Source of the DNA: Notolepis coatsorum
Lineage: Eukaryota; Chordata; Actinopteri; Aulopiformes; Paralepididae
Direction: 5' to 3'
DNA length: 64,000 bases
Assembly (NCBI GenBank): GCA_963971535.1
Contig: OZ020594.1
Span: 113,939,418-114,003,417, forward strand
A program made the translations under genes and the position numbers. The notes under the pieces are model-generated. The model had not been told where the DNA came from, ran no database searches, and saw only the letters and a program-made list of their open reading frames with translations. The first letter of the stretch is position 1. Each line of letters starts with the position of its first letter. Below are positions 1-9,914 of the stretch, one piece after another.

Positions 1-1
1 T

Positions 2-172
2 ACCCTCAAGAACATCTTTACAGAACATCGCCTTAGTATGCTTCATCGACGCAATTGAATTCAGTTGGCATTTGAGAAGGACTTAACAAAAAAGTTCAGG
101 AATGAGTGGAGGGGCAGTGTTTTAAGAAGATTTCACTCTGTCCCCAAACACCGCTTGCCGCTCTACTTATGA
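2..172 (+). pseudogene. 3' end of an unidentified coding sequence, broken
   Basis: A reading frame enters from the left edge and runs to a TGA at 170-172, with one internal TGA at 56-58. The downstream part reads QLAFEKDLTKKF and then a basic stretch with VLRRFHS, so it looks protein-like rather than random. A polyadenylation signal AATAAA lies near 256, which fits a terminal exon or the 3' end of a transposon gene or retrocopy. I do not recognise the family. The internal stop argues against a live gene. The start lies outside the window. Confidence 0.35.
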
Positions 173-280
173 TGGTGAGTAGCCTGTGGAGGAATTTTGT
201 TTGCTTTTTTATGCACCTTATTTTTGTCAGTTTTGTCAGTGAATTCAGAAGTGTTGAATAAATGGAGACTTTTCAAAGAT

Positions 281-870
281 ATAGAATAGAATAGAAATGT
301 ATTATCCTGAGGGAAAATTTGACACTGCAAATCGCTCAACATTAAACATTTAGACAGAACAAGTCACGAATAAGAATAACAAAACAAATGGCCTAAGAAT
401 AGAATAAAATTAAATAGAATAAAAATAGAATAAAAGATACAGTAAATAAATACAGTAAAAATATACTGAAGTCTACAGTAGGTGTAATATTGCACAGTGC
501 TGTTTAAAAAGTGAAAGTCCAGGAAGATGGTAACTGTCACTCTGCTCAGTGACGCAGTGAGGCACAGTGATGCATTGTATAGTCTGATGGCTGTCGGAAT
601 GAAGGACTTCCTGTGCCGTTCAGTGCTGCATTTAGGTAGTGTGAGCCTATAACATGCTCCTCCTGTCAGCTAAGTCTGTGTATAGTGGGTGGGAGGGGTT
701 TTCCCTGATGGCCTGGAGCTTAGCGAGGCTCCTCCTCTCCGCCACCCTCACTAGAGTGCAGCTCCACCCCAACCACGCTACTGGCCTTCCTGACCATCTT
801 ATCCAGCCTGTTTGTGTCCCCTGCTCTCAGTCCGCTGCCCCAGCAGTTATATATATCCGTTCAGTCTGTT
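281..870 (-). mobile_element. LINE 3' end (L2/CR1/Rex group), 5'-truncated
   Basis: Read on the minus strand, about 540-860 gives the decayed C-terminal region of a non-LTR reverse transcriptase: the stretch after the RT core that ends in the arginine/serine-rich tail typical of teleost L2/CR1/Rex-type ORF2. The 3' tail is the AGAAT-type short repeat near 283-300, on the left, as expected for minus orientation. A related copy lies at 54001-54700. It is 5'-truncated and has no catalytic core. The family assignment is from pattern recall only. Confidence 0.6.
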
Positions 871-1082
871 TTTGTATAAGTGAATGTTCTTAAGATAGAG
901 AGAAATTTGATTTTTCAATTGCCTTTCTGCTGTTTAGTTCAGCACCGTGGGCAGCGCCAAGCAAGCCACAGTGCCGTTGTCCCAGCTGAAACGTATAAAA
1001 GGGAACCTGTGTTGAAAAACCATTGTGCCCCCCCGAGAACATTTTATGCCCCCCCACTAATTTGTTTCTGCAGCCTGGTCTG

Positions 1083-1350
1083 CTCCCTCCCCCTCCCTCT
1101 CTGTCTTTCTCTCTCCGCATAATCATCACTTTCTCTCCCCCCTCCCTCCCCCCTCCCTCTCTGTCTTTCTCTCCCCCCCTCCCTCCCTCCCTCTCTCTCT
1201 CTCCTCCCTCCCTCCCCCTCCCTCTCTGTCTTTCTCTCTCCGCATAATCATCACTTTCTCTCCCCCCTCCCTCCCCCTCCCTCTCTGTCTTTCTCTCCCC
1301 CTCCCTCTCTGTCTCTCTCCCCCCTCCCTCCCCCTCCCTCTCTGTCTTTT
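1083..1350. repeat. Pyrimidine-rich minisatellite
   Basis: Almost pure C/T sequence with a longer-range repeat: the segment CTCTCCGCATAATCATCACT recurs at about 1111 and 1235, and CCCTCCCTCTCTGTCTTTCT recurs several times. The open frames across it are low-complexity artefacts on both strands. Confidence 0.85.
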
Positions 1351-1500
1351 TCGTCTATGATGAATTGAAAATGGGGGACCCTGATGTAAACAAGACGAAA
1401 GTCTTTCTCTGGTCTGCATCCCCTTAACAATTGTGTGTATTGAGCCGTACTGTATTGTACCCATTCTGCAATCTGTTAATAAAATGTTCAATCAATCACA
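1350..1500 (+). mobile_element. LINE 3' terminus with CAAT-type tail
   Basis: This short segment ends in ACCCATTCTGCAATCTGTTA, then AATAAAATG and a CAAT repeat. The same 3' end occurs in reverse at 4070-4160 with 5647-5730, at 19206-19260 and at 46206-46275, so it is a dispersed LINE family with a microsatellite tail. It is useful because it preserves the empty site for the Kolobok-like insertion at 4159-5646. Confidence 0.65.
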
Positions 1501-1642
1501 CATTCCTCCGCCGTCCCTGATTTGACGTCACTGTCCACTTCCCTTCCGGGTTATGTCGCTCCTCTCTTCTTGCTATTGCAATACATATATATTCTCTGCT
1601 TCAAAGTGGTTATGCTTTGGCCCTCTTTCGAAGTGGGTTATG

Positions 1643-1756
1643 CTTAGAGTTAGGGTTAGGGTTAGGGTTAGGGTTAAGGTTAAGGTTAAGGTTAAGGTTA
1701 GGGTTGAGGTTAGGGTTAGGGTTAGGGTTAGGGTTAAGGTTAAGGTTAGGGTTAGG
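1643..1756. repeat. Interstitial telomere-like TTAGGG/TTAAGG tract
   Basis: About 110 bp of GGTTAG and GGTTAA hexamers, mostly the vertebrate telomere unit with TTAAGG variants. It starts directly after TTATGCTTAGAG. The same 55-bp lead-in occurs again at 1998-2052, where it continues as TTTGG instead of telomere repeats. This suggests local expansion inside a repeat rather than a chromosome-fusion scar. Confidence 0.85.
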
Positions 1757-1918
1757 CGGAAGAGACCCTTCGGCGCTAAACCAATCAGAGAGGGTCTTCG
1801 CTGTACGCGGCTAGCCAATCAGAGCGTCTTCGCACACATAGGCTACGGAAAAAAATCACGCGTGGCAGCCACTTATGCGCTGTCTGGCATAAGTATGAAC
1901 CTACTTTCTATAGAAACA

Positions 1919-3571
1919 GCTCGGAGGTGCACTGTTTTAAGTGAGCGTGTGTTATTCGATTGATTGATTGATTGAACATTTTATTAATGTCCGCCTTGTT
2001 TCGAACTGGTTATGCTTAGGCCCTCTTTCGAAGTCGGTTATGCTTAGAGTTTGGAATCAGGGCTGGTGGTCTATCGCCCTGCTCTAAAGATAAACTCTAA
2101 GCAGGGCCTAAGCATAACCAGTTTGAAACAAGGCGGACATTAATACAATTTTCAATCAATCAAACAATCATTCCAATAACACACGCTCACTTCAGTGGCG
2201 GCTGGTGAATTCTTCTCCAGGGGGGGGCGCTATACCAAACATTTTGCAAACATGTACCGAGGACGTATCACAATGTCACACAGACACAAACACGCACGTG
2301 CACGCATTGGCAAAACCACACACTGAGTATAGCCTACTATCACCATTGCCATCAATCAATATATAATCAGTCAATGCAGCCACGTTTCCAATAGCGCCTA
2401 CACAAACACGCACGCACGCTCTCTCTCTCTGCTCTCTCTCTCTTCCAGTCGGGAGCACTACACTAGCACTGTAATATCTTTGTGCATGCTCCCACACGCA
2501 CGCCCGTATTCCGATCCGTACAATAATAATCACAGATGTATATATTGTCATTTGAGACAAGTTACCAATACATTGTCCCGTGGGTTATGCCCCCCCGCGG
2601 CGAAATTAATTAGTATCCCCCTTCTCTATCTCTCTCTCTCTCTCACACACAGCATTAAGTACCTCGTGGAATCCCAAGCAGGCAAGCACTACACAATTTA
2701 GAAGATTGCAAAGGATCAGACCTAGTAGTATACAGTATATACCAAGAATAACTTCAGTATGAGTACAGCATATTTTGCATATTGTTAAAAGAGCCAAGGC
2801 TGGCTTGCAAATTAAACATATGACTCACTTACCATCAGAAGAGTTGAAGGGGGCGAGAGCTGTCCACAAGCCTTAATCCACTTAAAAAAATTAAAATAAA
2901 GTGTTTCATGTCCTTTACTCCAGTAACAGAAATACGGCATTTACATGACTGCATCCAGCTAGCCATATAGCTCCTTGTTAGCCAACACTTCTTACCGAAT
3001 CAGCTAGAAAACGACAGAAGCTTTTGAAGTTTTTCTTGCAATCGAAAATAAAAATACTCCTCGAAAAGGCAAGTCTTTTCTGTTTGAGGACTGGTGACGA
3101 GTGACAACAGTGGCGCACAGAGTGCGTGACTGCTTGCTTTGTTTGAGCGCTAGAAAGCCACGCCCCCAGACATCATATTTATGACCCTTGATAGGCAAAA
3201 AGTATTTCTTTGATTAATTTACATTGGCCGCTTGCGCGCAGTGACGCAGAGTCAGTGTGCGTTAAGCCAAGCGCCCAAGTTTGGAGGTAGGTAGATTTCT
3301 GAGAGTGACGTCAATCACAAACGAGGGGGGAGAAAGAATAGCATGCACAAAACAATGATTTATATACTATATTAACGTTATTGTGCATTTTAATAGTAAT
3401 TATTATTAATTTTAAACATGTTTAGTTTATTTTTAGGGCTTCAAAATATCTCAAATAAAAAACACAAGTTCTTCTTCTCCTCTCTCTCAATCAGGGGGGG
3501 CGGCGCCCCAGCGCCCCTATCGGCCGGCCGCCACTGGCTCACTTCATTCTTAGATGGCATGCACCTCCGAG
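1919..3571. repeat. Foldback (inverted-repeat) element, split by a hAT
   Basis: The left arm (about 1919-2052) begins CTCGGAGGTGC and passes through AAGTGAGCGTGTGTTATT, GTCCGCCTTGTTTCGAA and TTATGCTTAG. The right arm (2091-2192, then 3545-3571) is its inverted copy, ending GCACCTCCGAG. The loop is about 40 bp. The right arm is interrupted exactly by the hAT at 2193-3536. No coding capacity is visible. Confidence 0.75.
2193..3536. mobile_element. Non-autonomous hAT element
   Basis: Terminal inverted repeats are CAGTGGCGGCTGG on the left and its complement-matching CAGTGGCGGCCGG on the right. Perfect 8-bp target duplications GCTCACTT flank it (2185-2192 and 3537-3544). Length is 1,344 bp. An 8-bp duplication with CAG-type ends is characteristic of hAT. 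No transposase frame is recognisable inside. It contains CT- and CA-rich stretches near 2419-2445 and 2624-2652. Confidence 0.88.
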
Positions 3572-4069
3572 TACTTCGAGAAACGTCCGTACTTTCCGCC
3601 AATCAGCGCGTTCTCTGTGGCTGCCACAGGCTTGAGAAGCATGCAGCTGCAGAGCCGCAGAGCCAGCGGCGCCACCCACCCAATGGCTGAATTGGAGTAT
3701 TGCACTGTGCGGGCACAGCTGTGAGATCCGCGTGAGGCCAGAGGATGTACATACTGTATGAGTAAATTAACTATACTTTTGCTCACACAATATCTTGAAT
3801 GAATGCGTTTATTTATTTCGAACATAAATTGAAAATAAATAATAATAAAAAACAAGTAATAATAATAATAATAATTCATTTATTTTGTATAGCGCTTTTC
3901 AAAGACCCAAAGTCGCTGACCATAGGCAAAAAAAGAAACAAAGAAAACAAAGAAACAGAACCATAGGGAAACGGAGGACAATAAGAATACACATAAGTAA
4001 TAAACAGATTAAAAAACAAACAAGCAGGAGTAGGAGGATGAAGTGTAAACGTATGTATTCCTACCCCCT
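3572..4069. other. No gene seen; AT-rich repeat remnants
   Basis: This stretch holds a short TAA microsatellite (3839-3875) followed by a segment containing TATAGCGCTTTTCAAAGACC, which resembles common fish LINE 3' ends. No coding region or RNA gene is supported. Confidence 0.5.
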
Positions 4070-6010
4070 TGATTGATTGATTGATTGATTGAAAACTTTA
4101 TTAACAGATTGCAGAATGGGTACAATATACTGTACGACTGAATACACATAATTGTTAAAGGGGAACTATTTTACTATTTCTTTCACTATTTGGGCACTTT
4201 TACACAATTCCTGTGAGTTTATGGAACACCTCTGTAATTTTTAATTTTTTTTAATTAATTGTTTTGTATTTCTAATGAAGTCCTCAAAAACAGCATTTTT
4301 CTACCTCAAGATCTTAACCCTTAACCCCTGGTCCCTTTTTCTACTTTTTTGAAATATTTTGAGTGTGTGTGTGAGCACAGCGGTGTCTGTGTTTATTATT
4401 ATTTCATGAAATTGGGTAAATATCTTAATTTTACATATATGTTCATTGTGTGAAAAGCTTATAACATGAAACACTCTAGAAAAATAGTTACAGATTTAGT
4501 GCCTTGTTTACCCTTAGTCCCTTTTTCTACTCTCCGTCCGCGCCAATGTTAAAACGACATTTTTAACCATTTTTAAATATGCTCTTATTCGTTCAATTCT
4601 CGATATATCTTCCAACCCTTTGCATATTCCACGGGCTAAGGACCTTGTCTATGCCGGGATGTGCTGTTACCGATGTAAAACGCATGGTGGCGTCATCGCT
4701 CCACAGATAACTTTGCCACAATTCAGGGGAGGTGAGATATGCTGTCCCGGGCTGATAGTGATTGAAACGCCGGAGACATCGTTTGGGGTGGTGGGGGGGG
4801 GGGGCGAGTGGATTTTCTGAGACAGAACCAGATACGAACCGGGCCGCGCAGTCGACAGAGCGCCATACGCCGAAATACAAGCCCCCCATCGCCGGCGGGC
4901 GCCAACGAGGAAGTGGCAGGCACGGAGCAAGTCTGGAGCAAGTCTGGTTCTATTCCCAACAGCGAGGCATGTCCAATATTTCTGCCGCAGAACAACATGA
5001 AACAGCCCGCAACAGTTTTGGGTAAGTTGAGCGCTTAGTAACGTTTCGCCTCAACGCCGTTTCTGGCCGAACTAGTCATGATTCGTATTCAGAGGTAATT
5101 CGTCGAGATATTTCTAAATGTTATTTATCAAAAAAATATATGGGAAATATGGTCAAAAACAAAATGTATCCGTTTTTTTCGATGAAAAAACACGTTCTAT
5201 CAAACAAACACAGGTTTGAGTGGTTATAATTCATAAATATGAGTAATATGTTGAGATTATGCTATTACTGTTAATCATGGATAGAAAATTTTTTTTAAAA
5301 TAGTAAACAGTTAAAATTATATGGCTTTAAACATGATGTATCATTTCCTCTCCCAAGCCCAGCGAGTTCCACCATTGCTAGGCATGCACAAGGGTTGAGC
5401 CTGGGCTCCAACCACAATGGTAAACCACTGCCTCGCTAGAACATTATCATGCAGCGGTGTCTTTCTGACATCACAAATCATCACATTTTCAGATGACTCA
5501 GTTCAGTGAGGGTGAATATTGTGAGAGGAGAATTGGAAGAATGCGCCAATATGAGAATTAGAGACATAGATCATATTAATATAAGTCCACATAGCTAGGA
5601 AACAATGCTAAACACTGAAAAAGGCCATTTATAAGATAGTTCCCCTTTAAGGGGATGCAGACCAGAGAAAGACTTTCGTCTTGTTTACATCAGGGTCCCC
5701 CATTTTCAATTCATCATAACATATAATGACATACATGACATACAGATAGACACTATTCAGTATACCTTCACACTCTATTATCTTATGCAACTCATATTCA
5801 CTCCACAAACTGAAATATACATACATTGGTGAATGAACAGCCTGTTTCTTGAAGTTAGACTCTCTAAATTCTATAACAGAATTTTTGGATGTTACCCGGC
5901 CGGGAGTGAATTGTATCGTGCTTTAAACATGATTTGTGCAGCAGTCTTAAATTCAGCCAGGTCCCCAAGTTTCATGGCATGTGATTTAAAAAATAGTGTG
6001 TTTGTGTGTT
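4070..6010 (-). mobile_element. LINE fragment, minus strand, split by a TTAA element
   Basis: The 3' tail is the TTGA-type repeat at 4070-4090, followed (in plus coordinates) by AACAGATTGCAGAATGGGTA. The LINE resumes at 5647 and continues to about 6010. There the minus strand shows fragments of an ORF2 C-terminus, including the complement of frames around 5830-6000. The piece matches 1380-1500 and 19206 onward. The reading frame is decayed, and the LINE clade (probably L2/CR1-like) is uncertain. Confidence 0.55.
4159..5646. mobile_element. Kolobok/T2-like DNA element with TTAA target site
   Basis: Its ends are AGGGGAACTAT on the left and the inverted copy on the right, and TTAA flanks both sides (4155-4158 and 5647-5650). 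TTAA plus AAGGRRA-type termini recalls the T2-MITE/Kolobok group rather than piggyBac, whose ends usually begin CCC. The uninterrupted LINE at about 1400-1440 shows a single TTAA at the matching position. The interior (1,488 bp) has a GC-rich block at 4620-5035 that ends in a good donor, TTGGGTAAGTTGAG. I cannot identify a THAP or transposase domain there, so it is called non-autonomous or decayed. Confidence 0.75.
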
Positions 6011-6424
6011 CCAGATATCACCTTATTGATAATCAAATCAAAATCAAATGTATTTGTAAGGCCCGACAACACACGTTAATGTCCCCATGGGCCAGGTAAT
6101 GGTATACTTTTGCTATGCTATACACTACAGTCTATGTGATGTGGGTATGATGGTAATTAAGGAATGGTGAATATTATGTTTAATGTAAATATGTGTATAC
6201 TGCATATGAACAGCAGTATTATAGGCCTACAGCAGTATTGTACAGCAGTATTGTACAGCCAGCAATATTATACATTATTATACATGACTATTCTATGCAA
6301 GTAGGCTATATCTAAGCTATTTTACAATATTATACATGAACTATGTGCAATTATGCATAAGACTACATAAGACACTATATGTGGGTATGTCAGGTGGTGT
6401 TGTGGTCAAAATTATGTCTGTGGA
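6010..6424. other. No gene seen; AT-rich, LINE-tail remnant
   Basis: The segment near 6040-6110 (ATCAAATGTATTTGTAAGGC) resembles the generic 3' end of fish LINEs. The rest is AT-rich, with short repeats of the form ACAGCAGTATT at about 6209-6255. Confidence 0.45.
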
Positions 6425-6512
6425 ATCATATTAAATACTGAATGTTAATATTGAATCAGACCATATTGAATACTGAATGTTAATATCAGACAATATTGAA
6501 TACTGAATGTTA
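6425..6512. repeat. Minisatellite, 30/35-bp unit (left remnant)
   Basis: Copies of TTGAATACTGAATGTTAATA, with or without the extra ATTGA, followed by TCAGACCATA. The same array resumes at 13683 and again at 14771 and 15995. The 7.1-kb transposon block 6513-13682 therefore sits inside one ancestral array. Confidence 0.85.
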
Positions 6513-6793
6513 TTTTTTATTTTATTTTTTTAACATAACATCAAATTAGACACACAAGCATTAACAGTAAACATCCAGTGAAATCACCATTTGAATCATT
6601 ATAAATGTAGTATACGAGATATATACCTAATACTTGCTATCTAATACCCTACAATTATGCTCTTGCTCGCTCACCCCCCCCGGACCCCCACTTGGATAAT
6701 CCATCCATTTTCATTTGTTTCTAACCAGGCACTACAATTCATATGCTAGCTTTTATTCTCTCCACTACTTCTAACCAGATTGCAATGTTGGTT

Positions 6794-7787
6794 TCACTGA
6801 CACCTAAAATTCTTGCTGTAGAAAAGCTCTAGATAAATCACATCGAGATAGGTAAGAACCCATACCTTCCGGCACATTTTTTCCGGTTGAAACCATCGTG
6901 ATGCTATCAGCTTTTTAGCCGCTGTGAGACCAGATAAAACTAGTCTCTTTAGCTGTATAGGGGCTGCAAACTGAAAAACATCATTCAACACCAATACAGA
7001 GGGGTGTACAGGTATGTTCAGAAATAAGAATTCTGATAATTGCTGGGACACTTCTTTCCACAATATCTTAACCGGTGGGCAATCCCAATACATGTGCATA
7101 AATGTACCCTCATCCCCATTTGTACATAAGGAACATCTGGAGTCTTGTTTAAGTCCCATTCTGTTCAATCTTATAGGAGTCAGGTATGTCCTATGAATAT
7201 AATTAAGATTAATTTGTTGATGGTCCGGGTTAACGTGAAGCAATTCGAACGTTTGCCCAGACTTCTTGCCAATCAAAATCTATTTCCAAGTCTGGTATAT
7301 CCCTCCTCCAGACTGAGTCTAGGGGGAGGATTCCATACGAGGCCGTTAGTAAGTGATGATAAAAATCAGATACGAAGCCTCTCGATGTCTCTCTTTCATA
7401 GAAGAATTTGTGATATCTGTGGTGCTCAATTGGTATCCTTAATGGGACTCCATGAGCCTTCAAACAATCCAATAACTGTGCGTAAAAATAATATGTGGAC
7501 CTGGTGAGGTTACATTTTTTATGTATATCTTGATAGCTACAAAAACCCTGTTTGTTGAAAACATCTCCCAATGTGTGTATGCCCTGCTTTTCCCATTTGG
7601 GGTATCTTATAGGTCGTTTTCCAATAAGGAGTGCATTGTTATTGAATAGGGGAGTATGAGTATGCCATTTATGTTGGTTAGAATATTTTTTTTGTGTTTC
7701 ACGCCATATCCGGATCACATGTGTAATAATGGGGCCAAATTTCAATTCGCATTGCTTAATTGATAATATGGTGTATACTATGTCCAA
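6794..7787 (-). pseudogene. L1 ORF2 C-terminal domain
   Basis: Two overlapping minus-strand frames (7787-7230 and 7276-6794) together give an L1-type ORF2 tail, with a frameshift near 7250. The cysteine-containing stretch CSLCTNGDEGTFMHMYWDC (around 7095-7155) is the Cys-His motif usually found at the C-terminus of L1 ORF2, followed by W-rich sequence. This region lies beyond the reverse transcriptase and is thought to bind RNA. It is joined upstream to 9020-9353 across the inserted LINE. It has no catalytic residues of its own and is a decayed copy. Confidence 0.75.
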
Positions 7788-9014
7788 GTTTCAAGTTTCA
7801 AGTTTCTTTAATAGTTGTCATACAGAAGTACAGAATACTTTTGTACAAAATGCTTCTCACTGTTGCGCTCCAGAGACTGTGCAAGACAAGATAAGTATGA
7901 AATAAAAACATAGTAAAATTAGAAGTAAAAAAAAGAGGTCACAGTGTTCAGTTTAGACATATGTACAAAGTTCGATGCAGAATAGACGTAGTTACCATAC
8001 AATATACAATACTGTGCAGTGTACTAATATACAATACTATATAGTGCAAGGCAGAAATGGAGAAATGGAGAAATGGAGAAATGGGACGAGGTGCAATTTA
8101 GGTACAATTCACAGTAGGTGTACGAGTTGTAGTGCAAATCCTTTATCAATAAATATAAAGTGTAAGTGTGTTTGTGTGATCTAAAGTGTGGAGAGTGGGT
8201 GCTGCAGTGTGTTGTTTGTTTGAGTGAGTGTGTGCGTGTGGGTGTGTGTGCTGTGTGCATTTGATGGTTGTTGCATAGTGATTATTGTTCGTTTAGCAAT
8301 TATTGTTCGTTTAGCAGCCTGATGGCCTGGGGATAGAAGCTTCTTCTGAGTCTTTCTGTGCTCGCCTTAAGACTCCGGTATCGCTTGCCTGACCGCAGCA
8401 GTTCAAAGAGGCAGTTGTTCGGGTGGCTCGAGTCCTTAATAATTCTCTTAGCCTTCCCCTTGCACCGCTTGTTGTAAATGTTCTGGAGGGTGGGAAGCCC
8501 CCCTCCAATTGTGCGTTCGGCTGAACGTGTCACTCTTTGTAGTCTGCTACGGTCTTGTGCAGTGCTATTCCCAAACCAGGAGGTGATGTTGCCGGTCAGG
8601 ATGCTCTCTATTGTACATGAGTAGAAGTTCCTAAGGATCTTCTGACTGACTTGGAACTTCCTTAGGCGCCTGAGGAAGTAGAGGCGTTGTCGTGCCTTCT
8701 TCACAACACTGTCAATGTGTGTGGTCCATGTCAAGTCCTCGGATATGTGGGCTCCGAGGTACTTGAAACTGTTCACTCTCTCAACCGGTGCCCCGTCGAT
8801 GCTGAGGGGGCTGTAGTCCTTGACCCCCGACCTCCTGAAGTCCACAATCATCTCTTTTGTTTTGCTGACGTTCAGGGAGAGGCAGTTCTCCTGACACCAC
8901 TGTGACAGGTTCTCTACCTCTTCCAGGTAGGCCCTTTCGTCGTTGGCAGAGATCAGGCCCACCACTACTGTGTCATCAGCAAATTTGATGATGGTGTTGT
9001 TGTTCCGCTGTGCT
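7787..9014 (-). mobile_element. Rex/L2-group LINE, 5'-truncated, inserted into L1
   Basis: This piece is the inverse of 42660-43850. It begins (minus strand) near the FADDT catalytic motif and ends in a 3' tail of CAAGTTTCAAGTTTC repeats at 7787-7806. The frame 8965-8300 encodes the RT thumb and C-terminal region (221 aa) with almost no damage, and differs from the 41359-43857 copy at only a few residues. It lies inside the L1 ORF2 with CTATGTCC at both sides. Confidence 0.8.
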
Positions 9015-9019
9015 ACGTC

Positions 9020-9353
9020 CTACGCTATGTCCTGCAGTCTATGTGTTGCTACTATATTTTCTTCTAAGTTTCTCCAGGATACAGATGCTTGGGAATCAAA
9101 CCAGGTTGTCAGTGGTCTTAAAGAGTACGCTTTAAAATAGTGGTAAAAGTCTGGAAATGCCATACCTCCGTCGGCTTTGTTTCTCTGTGCGGTGGATCTT
9201 TTTATTCGTGGAGGTTTGTTATTCCAAATAAATGTATATGCGGTGGAGTGTAATTTTTTCCAGTAACCATCAGGAAGGGGTAACGGTAACATTGAGCTAA
9301 TGAAGTTGATTCTAGGTAAAACATCCATCTTAACTATTCGGTATTGGAATACC
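9020..9353 (-). pseudogene. L1 ORF2 middle segment (post-RT)
   Basis: The minus-strand frame contains the conserved L1 post-RT stretch KMDVLPRINFI...MLPLPLP, then FIWNNKPPRI and GGMAFPDF, which normally lies about 100-150 residues after the FADD box. It runs without stops to the LINE insertion and resumes at 7787. Its upstream neighbour on the + strand is the inverted RT segment. Confidence 0.75.
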
Positions 9354-9530
9354 GAACAACTGTGACCTCATTTTCTTCTTCTAAATTCATGCTATATTAT
9401 GTTATTATGTTATTTGATACTATCTTGTCTAGCACAGTCTCTGGAGCGTAACAGTAAGAAGCATTTTGTATGAAAGTATTCTGTACTTCTGTATGACAAC
9501 TATTAAAGAACTTGAACTTGAACTTGAACT
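9354..9530 (+). mobile_element. 3' tail of the same Rex/L2-group LINE
   Basis: Only the last ~175 bp of the 3' UTR is present, matching 43690-43855. It contains GACAACTATTAAAGAACTTG and a tail of repeated GAACTT units. This is a strongly 5'-truncated insertion exactly between the two oppositely oriented L1 pieces. Confidence 0.75.
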
Positions 9531-9546
9531 TGATACTCGTGCCTGT

Positions 9547-9905
9547 ACTGAGTTTTTAAGTTACATGGGCAGTACTAGAAAGGATGGGATTAGGAAAAGG
9601 ATTCATTGATATGATTAAAGTATTATACAAAGACCCATCGGCCATGATTACAACAGGTATAATCACCTCCGAAATCTTTCCGGTATCGCGCTCTTCCAGA
9701 CAGTGTTGCCCTCTTAGTCCCGGACTATTCGCTTTATCATTAGAGCCTTTAGCACAATATATAAGACAATCCCAATCCATAGAACCAATCGAAATTAAGG
9801 GCACACAACATCATATTAGTTTATATGCGGACAACGTAATATTGTTCATGCAAAACCCTAACACTTCAATGCCTCATCTTCTCAAGTTGATTGATGACTC
9901 AGCTC
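9547..9905 (+). pseudogene. L1 ORF2 reverse-transcriptase fragment, inverted
   Basis: The + frame reads FIDMIKVLYKDP, then SRQCCPLSPGLFAL (the usual SRQGCPLSP, with Gly changed to Cys), then SLYADNVILFM, the altered catalytic box (normally ADD). It stops matching L1 after about LLKLIDD near 9900. Both catalytic changes show it is dead. Orientation is opposite to the L1 3' half at 6513-9353, and the piece comes from upstream in the same protein. This is the arrangement expected of a 5' inversion. Confidence 0.75.
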
Positions 9906-9914
9906 CGGTTACAG

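Larger units (their letters stand above)
6513..9353 (-). mobile_element. L1 retrotransposon 3' half, minus strand
   Basis: A T-rich tract (6513-6534) marks the poly-A end, on the left. ORF2 C-terminal sequence runs leftward from about 9353 to 6794. It is interrupted at 7787-9014 by a LINE of another family, and continues from the end of one piece into the other. The repeated motif CTATGTCC at both junctions is a likely target duplication. The 5' part of this copy appears inverted at 9547-9905. Confidence 0.75.

Noticed and set aside
1126-1491. 121-residue Arg/Glu/Gly-rich frame
   Set aside because: Complement of a pyrimidine-rich minisatellite.
4155-5650. piggyBac assignment from the TTAA target
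   Set aside because: The termini AGGGGAACTAT do not begin CCC as piggyBac ends usually do and fit the T2/Kolobok pattern better; only a tentative choice.
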